From Cellulomonas uda (GTDB taxonomy: Bacteria; Actinomycetota; Actinomycetes; Actinomycetales; Cellulomonadaceae), in NCBI RefSeq assembly GCF_006538705.1, contig NZ_BJLP01000040.1, forward strand, positions 1-36,762: a DNA stretch of 36,762 bases, in the 5' to 3' direction. The notes under the pieces were generated by a model that saw only the letters and a program-made list of their open reading frames with translations, was not told the origin of the DNA and ran no database searches. A program made the position numbers and the translations under genes. Of this stretch, positions 14,128 through 21,158 are shown piece after piece (the first letter of the stretch is position 1; each line of letters opens with the position of its first letter).

Positions 14128-14613
14128 GTGACCACGACGAACTCGTTGCCGGCCCGGTCCCTGATCGTCGCCCAGGCCCTCGCGGACGCCGGTGTCGAGG
14201 GGGAGGTGGTCGAGCTGCCCGACTCCGCGCGGACCGCGGCGGAGGCGGCGGCCGCGCTCGGCTGCCAGGTCGGGCAGATCGCCAACAGCCTCGTGTTCTG
14301 GGCCGACGCCACGCCGTTGCTCGTCATGACCAGCGGCCGGCACCGCGTCGACACGACCGCGCTCGCCCGCCGGCTCGGCCGCACGACCCTCGAGCGCGCC
14401 ACGCCCGAGCAGGTGCGGCTCGCGACGGGCCAGGCGATCGGCGGCGTCGCACCCGTCGGGCACCCGACGCCGCTCGAGACGGTCGTCGACGAGTCGCTCG
14501 CCGAGTACGCGCGCGTGTGGGCCGCGGGTGGCACGCCCCACACGGTCTTCCCGACGACGTTCGACGAGCTCGTGCGGCTCACGGGCGGCTCGGTGCACCC
14601 CGTCACGAGCTGA
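14128..14613 (+). CDS. YbaK/aminoacyl-tRNA-editing domain protein
   Basis: A 161-residue free-standing editing domain related to YbaK and ProXp, which hydrolyse mischarged tRNA such as Cys-tRNA(Pro). Family landmarks are GCQVGQIANSLVFWADATPLLVMTSGRHRVD, with the conserved I-x-K/N-S-L motif, and the GGVAPVGHPTP loop. In YbaK the motif normally has Lys (IVKSLVF); here Asn is present (IANSLVF), so substrate choice may differ. GTG at 14128 lies seven bases after AGGA and six bases after the hexamer CAGGAT, so either a leadered or a leaderless start is possible. Confidence 0.85.
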   Translation: MTTTNSLPARSLIVAQALADAGVEGEVVELPDSARTAAEAAAALGCQVGQIANSLVFWADATPLLVMTSGRHRVDTTALARRLGRTTLERATPEQVRLATGQAIGGVAPVGHPTPLETVVDESLAEYARVWAAGGTPHTVFPTTFDELVRLTGGSVHPVTS

Positions 14614-14637
14614 CGCGACGCGCGTCACGGGCGCGCC

Positions 14638-14651
14638 GGGACCTTCGTGCC
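14638..14651 (+). promoter_or_regulatory. possible DosR/DevR-like box
   Basis: GGGACCTTCGTGCC matches 11 of 14 positions of the mycobacterial DosR core GGGACTTTAGTCCC. It precedes a tandem-domain universal stress protein gene, the classic type of DosR target. The only -10-like hexamer downstream is GATGCT (about 14675-14680), which would place the box near -43. Tentative. Confidence 0.35.
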
Positions 14652-14717
14652 ACCTTCGGGCGCCCTCGAGGGGCGATGCTGGCAGCGTCGTCACCCAGGG
14701 TCAGCGAGGTGATCGGG

Positions 14718-15512
14718 ATGCGGATCGACGGACCGGTGGTCGTCGCCGTCGACGGGACGGAACGCAGCGTGCGGACGCTGCGCTGGGGCATCGAGGCTGC
14801 GGTGCAGCGTCGGGCACGGCTCGTCGTCGCGCACGTCGCCGCGCCCGCGGTGGGTCCCTGGACGTGGGCCGGCGCCCCGGCCGTCCCGGCGGACGACGAC
14901 GCCCTCGTGGGCGAGCTGCGCCAGGTGTGCACCAGGGTCGCGCGAGCGCACCCCGACCTCGACGTCACGGCCGTCCTGCTGCACGGGTCGACCGTCCCCG
15001 CGCTCACCGAGTACGCGCGCGACGCGCAGCTGCTCGTCACCGGACGGCGCGGCGCACCGCCGGCGACGCTGACGGTCGGCACGGCGCTGTCCTGGCGCGC
15101 CCGCTGCCCCGTCGCGATCGTGCGCGAGGACCTCGTGACGTCCGGACCCGTGGTCGTAGGTGTCGACGAGACGCCGGGGTCGTGGTTCGCGGCCGGGCTC
15201 GCGGCGCGCGAGGCGCGCCACCGCGGGGTGCCGCTGCACGTGCTGCACGCCCGGCGCCCGCACGACGACGACGCGGGCCGTCGCACCGCGCTCGACGTCG
15301 CCGCGGACCTCGCGGAGACCTACCCGGACCTGCCGGTGCGCTCGTTCCTGTCCGACGGTGACCCGGTCCGCGCGCTCGTCGAGGCGTCCCGCACGGCCGG
15401 CCTCCTCGTCGTCGGCAGCCGTCAGGTACGCGGCTGGCGACGGCTCGTCGGCAGGCGCGTGGCCCGCCTCGCATCGTGCCCCGTGCTCGTCGTGCGCGAC
15501 GAGACGCCGTGA
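14718..15512 (+). CDS. tandem-domain universal stress protein
   Basis: A 264-residue cytosolic protein with two UspA domains (about 1-140 and 146-264). Each begins with a hydrophobic strand ending in Asp (GPVVVAVDGTERS, then GPVVVGVDETPGS). The first domain ends TGRRGAPPATLTVGTALSW, a close variant of the ATP-binding G-2x-G-9x-G(S/T) motif. The second (VGSRQVRGWRRLVGRRVARLA) has lost glycines, so only domain 1 may bind nucleotide. ATG at 14718 follows GAGGTGA by five bases; an upstream ATG at 14677 has no ribosome-binding site. Such proteins support survival in hypoxia or stasis in Actinobacteria. Confidence 0.9.
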   Translation: MRIDGPVVVAVDGTERSVRTLRWGIEAAVQRRARLVVAHVAAPAVGPWTWAGAPAVPADDDALVGELRQVCTRVARAHPDLDVTAVLLHGSTVPALTEYARDAQLLVTGRRGAPPATLTVGTALSWRARCPVAIVREDLVTSGPVVVGVDETPGSWFAAGLAAREARHRGVPLHVLHARRPHDDDAGRRTALDVAADLAETYPDLPVRSFLSDGDPVRALVEASRTAGLLVVGSRQVRGWRRLVGRRVARLASCPVLVVRDETP

Positions 15513-15591
15513 CGCCCCGCCGCGGTATCTGAGCGCACGTCACCGGTTCCTCCCCGACGACCGCCGCGGGCGGAGGGCGAGGAGGCCTGCC

Positions 15592-17178
15592 ATGTCGTAC
15601 ACGGGCGACGGGCGGCTGCCCGTCATCTACGTCCGAGGGTTCGCGGGGGGCCGCGGCGGCATCAACGACGCGGTCGCCGACCCGTTCTACGGGTTCAACG
15701 AGGGATCGGTGCAGGTCCGTGTCGTCGACTCGGCGCGTCCGCAGTTCCACCAGTTCGAGAGCCCCCTGCTGCGGCTCATGATCGACCACGAGTACCAGCT
15801 GCTCGTCGAGGGGAACCAGGCGACCTACCTGCAGACCAGGGGCGACGGCGACGTGCCCGCCGCGACGATCTGGGTGCACCGCTTCTACGACGACTACTCG
15901 ACGGAGCTCGTGACGGACGCACCCGCGTTCAGTATCGAGTCCGCGTCCCAGAAGCTGTTCGAGATGGTGCAGCTCGTGCGGCGCCGGACGGGCGCGCCAC
16001 GGGTCTTCCTGGTGGCACACTCGATGGGCGGGCTCGTCGTGCGCGGGATGCTGCAGCGCGTGATCCCGGACACCCTCGGGCCGGACGGGCGGCCGCTGGT
16101 CGCGTCGGACCTGGTGGACCGGGTCTTCACGTACGCGACGCCGCACGGCGGGATCGAGTTCGACGTCGGCTTCGGGCTTCTCGAGAAGCTGCGGGACACG
16201 CTCGGCGTGCAGGGCGCCGACATCTTCGGGCCGCGCCGCATGCGCGAGTACCTGACCCCGGCGAGCGCCACGGAACCGGAGGGCGGGTTCGACGCGACCG
16301 TCCTGCCCGACGGGAGCTTCCCGCGCGAGCGGTTCTTCTGCCTCGTTGGGACGAACGCCTCCGACTACGACGTCGCGCTCGGGCTCTCGGCGCGCGCGGT
16401 GGGCCCGCGCAGCGACGGTCTGGTGCAGATCGACAACGCCTACATCGACAAGGCGCCCCGTGCCTTCGTCCACCGCAGCCACTCGGGGCGCTACGGGATC
16501 GTCAACTCCGAGGAGGGCTACCAGAACCTGCGCCGGTTCCTGTTCGGCGACCTGGAGGTCACGGCCGACCTCACCGGGCTGCGGCTGCCCGGGACGCGGG
16601 ACGACGACACCGTCTGGCAGCTCGAGAGCCAGATGTCGATCCGCGGCCTGCCCGTGGTGCTGCACGAGCAGAGCGCCGCGCACCTGTGCCCCATCCAGAT
16701 CGAGCGTCCGAGGACCACGGACGACGCGGCGCGACCGGTCCCGCTCGTGCGCACGTACCTGTGGTCGAAGGCGAGCCGCCCGCAGGACCCCCGGACGGGG
16801 GCGCGGTCCACGACCATGCGACACGTGCTGCGGCTGCGGCTGCTGTCGCTGCGCAAGTCCGGGGGGCTGCTGTCGTTCCTCGACCACCTCGAGCAGGCCG
16901 AGGACTGGTCCGACGTCCTCGTGGTCGACATCGAGATCTCGCAGGACGCACAGCCGCGCGCCTGGGCCGAGTGGGGGTCACGGGTCGAGGGCGCGCTGCG
17001 GGACTGGAAGCCGGACCCGAGCACGACGCTCCCGCTGACGGACGAGGAGGACGCGCCGGGTGTGTGGCGTGCCTGCGTCGGGGTGCCCGAGGCCGCCCGC
17101 CCGCTGCTCGGGGCCGGCGCGGCCGTGACGATCCAGGTGCAGGGCCGTGCCACGCTCGACCGTGCGGTGCGCGTGTGA
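15592..17178 (+). CDS. lipase-like alpha/beta hydrolase with extra C-terminal domain
   Basis: A 528-residue putative lipase or esterase without signal peptide or membrane helix, so it probably acts in the cytosol. The nucleophile elbow is LVAHSMGGLVVRG (Ser at about 144). TYATPHGGIEFDVG follows, as in PGAP1/triacylglycerol lipase-like enzymes, and FVHRSHSGRYGIVNSEEGYQNLRRFLFGD probably holds the catalytic His. The N-terminus LPVIYVRGFAGG supplies the oxyanion region. The last 190 residues (after about 330) look beta-rich and match no family I recognise. ATG at 15592 follows AGGAGG by six bases. Confidence 0.8.
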   Translation: MSYTGDGRLPVIYVRGFAGGRGGINDAVADPFYGFNEGSVQVRVVDSARPQFHQFESPLLRLMIDHEYQLLVEGNQATYLQTRGDGDVPAATIWVHRFYDDYSTELVTDAPAFSIESASQKLFEMVQLVRRRTGAPRVFLVAHSMGGLVVRGMLQRVIPDTLGPDGRPLVASDLVDRVFTYATPHGGIEFDVGFGLLEKLRDTLGVQGADIFGPRRMREYLTPASATEPEGGFDATVLPDGSFPRERFFCLVGTNASDYDVALGLSARAVGPRSDGLVQIDNAYIDKAPRAFVHRSHSGRYGIVNSEEGYQNLRRFLFGDLEVTADLTGLRLPGTRDDDTVWQLESQMSIRGLPVVLHEQSAAHLCPIQIERPRTTDDAARPVPLVRTYLWSKASRPQDPRTGARSTTMRHVLRLRLLSLRKSGGLLSFLDHLEQAEDWSDVLVVDIEISQDAQPRAWAEWGSRVEGALRDWKPDPSTTLPLTDEEDAPGVWRACVGVPEAARPLLGAGAAVTIQVQGRATLDRAVRV

Positions 17179-17253
17179 CCGACCTGACCGGCGGGCGACG
17201 GTCGCGCGGGCAGGCCGTGTGAGAGCCTGGGTGCAGAGCCCGCCGCCGGGCTC

Positions 17254-17294
17254 CCGGACGAGGGTGCCGTACCCGGACAGCGACAAGACGGCAC
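17254..17294 (+). promoter_or_regulatory. guanidine-III riboswitch
   Basis: This 41-base element matches the guanidine-III (ykkC-III) consensus and closely resembles the Thermobifida fusca RNA of known structure. It contains CCGGACGAGG, GTACCCGG and GACAAGACGG in the same order and spacing. GTGCCGT (17264-17270) pairs with ACGGCAC (17288-17294); the T. fusca arms are GCGCCGU/ACGGCGC, so one C-G pair has become U-A. CCGG at 17254-17257 pairs with CCGG at 17273-17276. It ends four bases before the GGAG of the exporter gene, suggesting translational control by guanidinium. Confidence 0.92.
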
Positions 17295-17307
17295 GTCGGA
17301 GCTCGCC

Positions 17308-17622
17308 ATGGCATGGTTCGTCCTCGTCCTGTCCGGAGCCCTCGAAGCCGTCTGGGCCACCGCCCTCGGCCGCTCGCAGGGCCTGCACCGTCTCGTCCCG
17401 ACGGTCGTCTTCGTGGTCGCGCTGACCGCGAGCATGCTGGGGCTCGGCTACGCGATGCGCACGCTGCCAGTCGGCACGGCGTACGCCGTGTGGGTCGGCA
17501 TCGGTGCCTCGTTGACGGTGGGCTGGGCCATGCTCAGCGGCGCCGAGCCCGTCAGTGCCGTCCGGCTGCTCCTCGTGCTGGGCATCGTCGCGTGCGTGGT
17601 CGGGCTGAAGCTCGTCCACTGA
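17308..17622 (+). CDS. gdx: guanidinium exporter (SMR family, Gdx/SugE)
   Basis: Small multidrug resistance family antiporter of 104 residues with four transmembrane helices, working as an antiparallel dimer that exports guanidinium in exchange for protons. The signature GALEAVWATALGRS holds the essential E13, and the Gdx subtype is supported by LPVGTAYAVWVGIGA. Its upstream guanidine-III riboswitch makes guanidinium the probable natural substrate, rather than general drug resistance. ATG at 17308 follows GGAG by six bases. Confidence 0.94.
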   Translation: MAWFVLVLSGALEAVWATALGRSQGLHRLVPTVVFVVALTASMLGLGYAMRTLPVGTAYAVWVGIGASLTVGWAMLSGAEPVSAVRLLLVLGIVACVVGLKLVH

Positions 17623-17652
17623 CACCCCCGCTGACGCCCCCGCTGGCACCCC

Positions 17653-17997
17653 TCAGGCGGGCATGACCTTCGCGCCCGCCGCCCGTGGCGTCTGCGGCGG
17701 GCCGACGAACCAGCTCACCGAGCGCGCGACGTCGCCTGCCCGCAGCCACTCGTGGCGCTCGGAGCGCGGGTCGTCCTGGTCGTCGCGCCACGCCACCATG
17801 ACGTGCTCCGCGGTCCACCGCACGGCCCGCGCGGGGCGCCACTCCTCGGTCCCGTCGAGCCAGACCACGCGGACGATGACCGGGATGTCGCCCTGCGGCC
17901 GGACCGGGATGCGCTCGGGAGCCTCCCGGTTCGCGACCTCGCGCCGGGTGCCGCGCGGCGCCCATGCCCCGGCGCGAGGGTTCGTGCTGTGCTCCAC
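17653..17997 (-). CDS. small protein of unknown function
   Basis: A 114-residue soluble protein I cannot assign to a family. The central part (VRVVWLDGTEEWRPARAVRWTAEHVMVAWRDD) is rich in Trp and beta-prone, resembling a small SH3-like or Tudor-like barrel; that is inference only. The C-terminus has SVSWFVGPPQTPRAAG. The GTG at 17997 has no Shine-Dalgarno sequence but lies six bases after TACGAT on the minus strand, which supports this start and a leaderless mRNA. It is divergent from the TetR regulator and convergent with gdx. Confidence 0.7.
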   Translation of the reverse strand: MEHSTNPRAGAWAPRGTRREVANREAPERIPVRPQGDIPVIVRVVWLDGTEEWRPARAVRWTAEHVMVAWRDDQDDPRSERHEWLRAGDVARSVSWFVGPPQTPRAAGAKVMPA

Positions 17998-18003
17998 CCG
18001 GTC

Positions 18004-18009
18004 ATCGTA
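18004..18009 (-). promoter_or_regulatory. -10 hexamer for a leaderless mRNA
   Basis: The minus strand reads TACGAT, identical to the mqo hexamer, followed by six bases and the GTG at 17997. No good -35 box is visible. Confidence 0.5.
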
Positions 18010-18100
18010 CTCGCACACCTGTTCGAACCGCGACGCCGGTCGGCCGCTCTCACCCGCCCGCCGTGCGGGTCCAGGCGGCGGCAGGTGCGATCCTGTCCCC

Positions 18101-18721
18101 GTGACAGCCCAGGAGACCGCGCCCGAGGTGCGCCGCGGGTACGCCCGGGGGCGGGCGACGCGCGAGGAGATCCTCGAGGCCGCGCTCGTGCTGTTCGGCG
18201 AGGTCGGGTACCACACGGCGTCCCTGCGGGAGATCGCCGCGCGCGTCGGGATCTCCCACCCGGGCCTGCTGCACCACTTCGCGAGCAAGGCCGCGCTGCT
18301 GGAGGCGGTGCTGCAACGCCGCGACGACGTCGACGACGCCGCCATGGCGCAGGACCTCGCGTCGGGCTTCGACTACCTCGAGGCGCTCGTACGCGTCGTC
18401 GAGCGCAACGCGGCGCGGCCCGGGATCGTCGAGCTGTTCGCGACGCTGTCGAGCGAGGCGACGTCTCCGGCGCACCCCGCGCACGCGTACTTCGAGCGCA
18501 GGTACGCCCGCACGCTCGCGGACCTGGTCCGCGTGTTCGAGCAGCACCGCGCGGAGGGCCGGCTGCGCGACGGTCTCGAGCCGGTCGCGGCGGCGCGACG
18601 CATGATCGCCGTGATGGACGGGCTCCAGGTGCAGTGGCTGCTCGGCGCGGACTGTCCCGCGACGCGCGTCGACATGGTCGAGCACGTGCGTGCGCAGTAC
18701 GTGTCGTACCTGCGCGACTAG
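18101..18721 (+). CDS. TetR family transcriptional regulator
   Basis: A 206-residue repressor of the TetR family. The N-terminal helix-turn-helix (about 20-66) reads GRATREEILEAALVLFGEVGYHTASLREIAARVGISHPGLLHHFASKAALLEAVL. The C-terminal ligand domain resembles that of BetI-like regulators. It is tail-to-tail with the GH3 gene: the two stop codons share the palindrome CTAG at 18718-18721. A TetR-type inverted repeat lies in the GH3 promoter at 21028-21045, so it probably controls that gene; no similar repeat is visible upstream of the regulator itself. GTG at 18101 has no clear ribosome-binding site, and GATCCT lies six bases before it. Confidence 0.88.
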   Translation: MTAQETAPEVRRGYARGRATREEILEAALVLFGEVGYHTASLREIAARVGISHPGLLHHFASKAALLEAVLQRRDDVDDAAMAQDLASGFDYLEALVRVVERNAARPGIVELFATLSSEATSPAHPAHAYFERRYARTLADLVRVFEQHRAEGRLRDGLEPVAAARRMIAVMDGLQVQWLLGADCPATRVDMVEHVRAQYVSYLRD

Positions 18722-20985
18722 CCCTCCTCGTCGGCGTTCGCGAGCGCGACCAGCGCCGCGAGGTCGTCGTGGTCGAGGGGCGCGAAGCCCGAGTCGACGA
18801 GCGCACGGGCGGGCATCTGCAGGATCATCGCGCGCATCGTCTCGTCGAGGTCCGCGAGGCCCTGCTCGCCCTCGCGTGGTGCGAGCAGCGGCGCCAGGAC
18901 CTGCGCGCCGCGCGGGTGCTCGAGCCACTCGCCGATCGTCGACATCGCGCTGAGCTCGCCCCACAGGGGCTCGCCCTCGACGTCCACCTCGAGCGCGCCG
19001 CGCACGTCGCGCGACGACGCCCCGACCTCGACGACGAACGCGCCGCCCTCCACGACCCACCGCCGCAGGCCGGGGTGCCAGTACGACAGGTCCCGGGCCG
19101 TGAGCGTGAACGACGCCGTGGCCGACTCCCCCGGCCCCAGCGTGAGCTTGGTGAACGCCTTGAGCTCACGCGCGGGACGCACCACGCCGGCCTGCGGATC
19201 CCGCACGTACACCTGCACGACCTCCGCACCGGCGCGCGCTCCGAGGTTCGTGACCCGCACGTCGACGTCGAGCGTGACGTCGGCACCCGAGCCGTGGACC
19301 TGCACGCGCACGTCGTCGTACCCGAAGGTCGTGTACGTCAGGCCGTGCCCGAACGGGAACGCGACGTCGAGCCGGCGCGTGTCGTACCACCGGTACCCGA
19401 CGAGCACCCCCTCGCCGTACCGCACGTGCCCGTGCTCCCCGGGGAAGCTCCCGAACGCCGGGGTGTCCTCGAGCCGCAGCGGGACGGTCTCCGCGAGCCG
19501 GCCGGACGGCGGCACCGCGCCCGTGAGCACGTCCGCGACGGCGGACCCGCCCGCCTGCCCGCCGAGCCACGTGACGAGGACCGCGGCCGCGTCGTCGCGC
19601 CACGGCATCTCGACCACCGAACCGCCCGCGAGGACGACGACGACCCGGCGGGTGACCTCGGCGAGTGCGTGCAGCAACGCGACCTGGTTCTCGGGCAGGC
19701 CGAGGCGCGGCCGGTCGTAGCCCTCGGACTCGTCCGGCGCCGGCAGGCCGAGGTGCACGACGACCGTGTCCGCGCCGCGCGCCGCGTTGACGGCCGACTC
19801 GAGCAGCGACGCGTCGTCTCCCGGGCGTCCCTCCGGCAGGGTGTAGCCCGGCTCGAACGCGACGTCGTCGCGCTGGGCGCGCAGCGCGCTCAGCGCGTCG
19901 TCGAGACGCGTCGGGTTGACCTGCGAGGAGCCCGCGCCCTGGTAGCGCGGCGTGCGGGCGAGCTCGCCGACGACGAGGATGCGCCCGCCGGCCAGCGGGA
20001 GGAGCGGGGCGCCGTCGACGGGCTCGTTCTTCAGCAGGACCGTGCCGGCGGCGGCGGCCTCGCGGGCGAGGGCATGGTGGGCGTCGGCGTCGTAGGCCCC
20101 GGGTGCGTCGAGCGCGGGCTGGGCGCGGGCGACGACCTCGAGGACGCGGCGCACGGCGCGGTCGAGCACCGCCTCGTCGAGCCGCCCCTCGCGCACGGCC
20201 GCGACGACCGCCTCGTCGGAGCGCGGACCGGCCGACGGCATCTGCAGGTCCAGCCCGGCGGCGAGCGACACCACGCGGTCCTGGACGGCGCCCCAGTCGG
20301 AGACGACGACTCCGTCGAAGCCCCACTCGTCGCGCAGCACCTGCGTGAGCAGCCACTCGTGCTCGGACGCGTACGTGCCGTTGATCTTGTTGTAGGCGCA
20401 CATCACCGTCCAGGGCCGCGCGCGGGTCACGACCCGCTCGAACGCGGGCAGGTAGATCTCGCGCAGGGTGCGCTCGTCCACGTCCACCGACACGCGCATG
20501 CGGTCGGTCTCCTGGTTGTTGGCGGCGAAGTGCTTCAGCGACGTGCCGACGCCCTGCGACTGGACCCCCGTGACGAGCGCCGCGCCGAGCTCGCCCGAGA
20601 GCACGGGGTCCTCGGCGAGGTACTCGAAGTTCCGGCCGCACAGGGGCGTGCGCTTCATGTTGACGCCCGGTCCGAGCAGCACGGCGACCTGTGCGGCCCG
20701 TGTCTCGCGGCCGAGAGCCTCCCCCACGCGACGCGTGAGGTCGACGTCCCACGTCGAGCCGAGTGCGGCGGCGGTCGGGAAGCAGGTCGCGGGTTCCGCG
20801 CCCCCGAGCCCGAGGCCGACCGAGGCGCTCGTCTGCTTGCGCAGGCCGTGGGGTCCGTCGGTGACCATGACCGACGGCACGTCGAGGCGTTCGACGGCCT
20901 TGAGGTGCCAGAAGTCGGCACCCGACGTGAGTGCCGCCTTCTCCTCGAGCGTGAGCCTGGGCAGGACGTCCTCGACGTCGAACAT
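18718..20985 (-). CDS. GH3 family beta-glucosidase
   Basis: Glycoside hydrolase family 3 enzyme (755 residues), probably a beta-glucosidase cleaving cellobiose and short oligosaccharides. There is no signal peptide, so it acts on sugars already imported. Domains: GH3 N-terminal barrel (about 10-300), with SLKHFAANNQETDR for substrate binding and the nucleophile in GFDGVVVSDWGAV (about D230); GH3 C-terminal sandwich (about 330-560); and a C-terminal fibronectin type III-like domain (about 600-680). ATG at 20985 follows GAGGAGG closely. A specificity for xylosides or other beta-glycosides cannot be excluded. It is likely repressed by the neighbouring TetR protein. Confidence 0.92.
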   Translation of the reverse strand: MFDVEDVLPRLTLEEKAALTSGADFWHLKAVERLDVPSVMVTDGPHGLRKQTSASVGLGLGGAEPATCFPTAAALGSTWDVDLTRRVGEALGRETRAAQVAVLLGPGVNMKRTPLCGRNFEYLAEDPVLSGELGAALVTGVQSQGVGTSLKHFAANNQETDRMRVSVDVDERTLREIYLPAFERVVTRARPWTVMCAYNKINGTYASEHEWLLTQVLRDEWGFDGVVVSDWGAVQDRVVSLAAGLDLQMPSAGPRSDEAVVAAVREGRLDEAVLDRAVRRVLEVVARAQPALDAPGAYDADAHHALAREAAAAGTVLLKNEPVDGAPLLPLAGGRILVVGELARTPRYQGAGSSQVNPTRLDDALSALRAQRDDVAFEPGYTLPEGRPGDDASLLESAVNAARGADTVVVHLGLPAPDESEGYDRPRLGLPENQVALLHALAEVTRRVVVVLAGGSVVEMPWRDDAAAVLVTWLGGQAGGSAVADVLTGAVPPSGRLAETVPLRLEDTPAFGSFPGEHGHVRYGEGVLVGYRWYDTRRLDVAFPFGHGLTYTTFGYDDVRVQVHGSGADVTLDVDVRVTNLGARAGAEVVQVYVRDPQAGVVRPARELKAFTKLTLGPGESATASFTLTARDLSYWHPGLRRWVVEGGAFVVEVGASSRDVRGALEVDVEGEPLWGELSAMSTIGEWLEHPRGAQVLAPLLAPREGEQGLADLDETMRAMILQMPARALVDSGFAPLDHDDLAALVALANADEEG

Positions 20986-21027
20986 GGCACCTCCTCGTGC
21001 GGGTCCGTGTGCCGAGGCTAGCCGATT

Positions 21028-21045
21028 ACCTACCGAGTGGTAGGT
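21028..21045. promoter_or_regulatory. TetR-type operator upstream of GH3
   Basis: ACCTACC-GAGT-GGTAGGT is a perfect 7-4-7 inverted repeat of the kind bound by TetR dimers. On the minus strand it overlaps TAGGTA/TAAT sequence that could be the GH3 -10 region and lies 42 bases before the GH3 start codon. The candidate regulator is encoded just past the far end of the GH3 gene. Confidence 0.65.
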
Positions 21046-21094
21046 GACGTGCGTCGCGCGTGCTTGCGTGCCGCACCCTCCCGGACTACGTTGG

Positions 21095-21112
21095 TAGTTG
21101 AACGTACAACTA
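21095..21112. promoter_or_regulatory. MarR-like palindrome upstream of VOC gene
   Basis: TAGTTG-AACGTA-CAACTA is an 18-bp palindrome with a single mismatched pair (21101/21106). Such AGTTG/CAACT sites are typical of MarR-family regulators of aromatic-compound and quinone-responsive dioxygenase genes. It lies 46 bases before the ATG of the VOC gene. No MarR gene is in the window. Confidence 0.6.
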
Positions 21113-21158
21113 TCTCGCTCGACCGCCACCACGACCACCCCCCGCTGGAGCGCCCCCC

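Noticed and set aside
17752..21021. A 1089-codon open frame crossing the TetR and GH3 genes
   Set aside because: It runs through one gene in a wrong frame and antisense to another, with Arg-rich composition and no family motifs.
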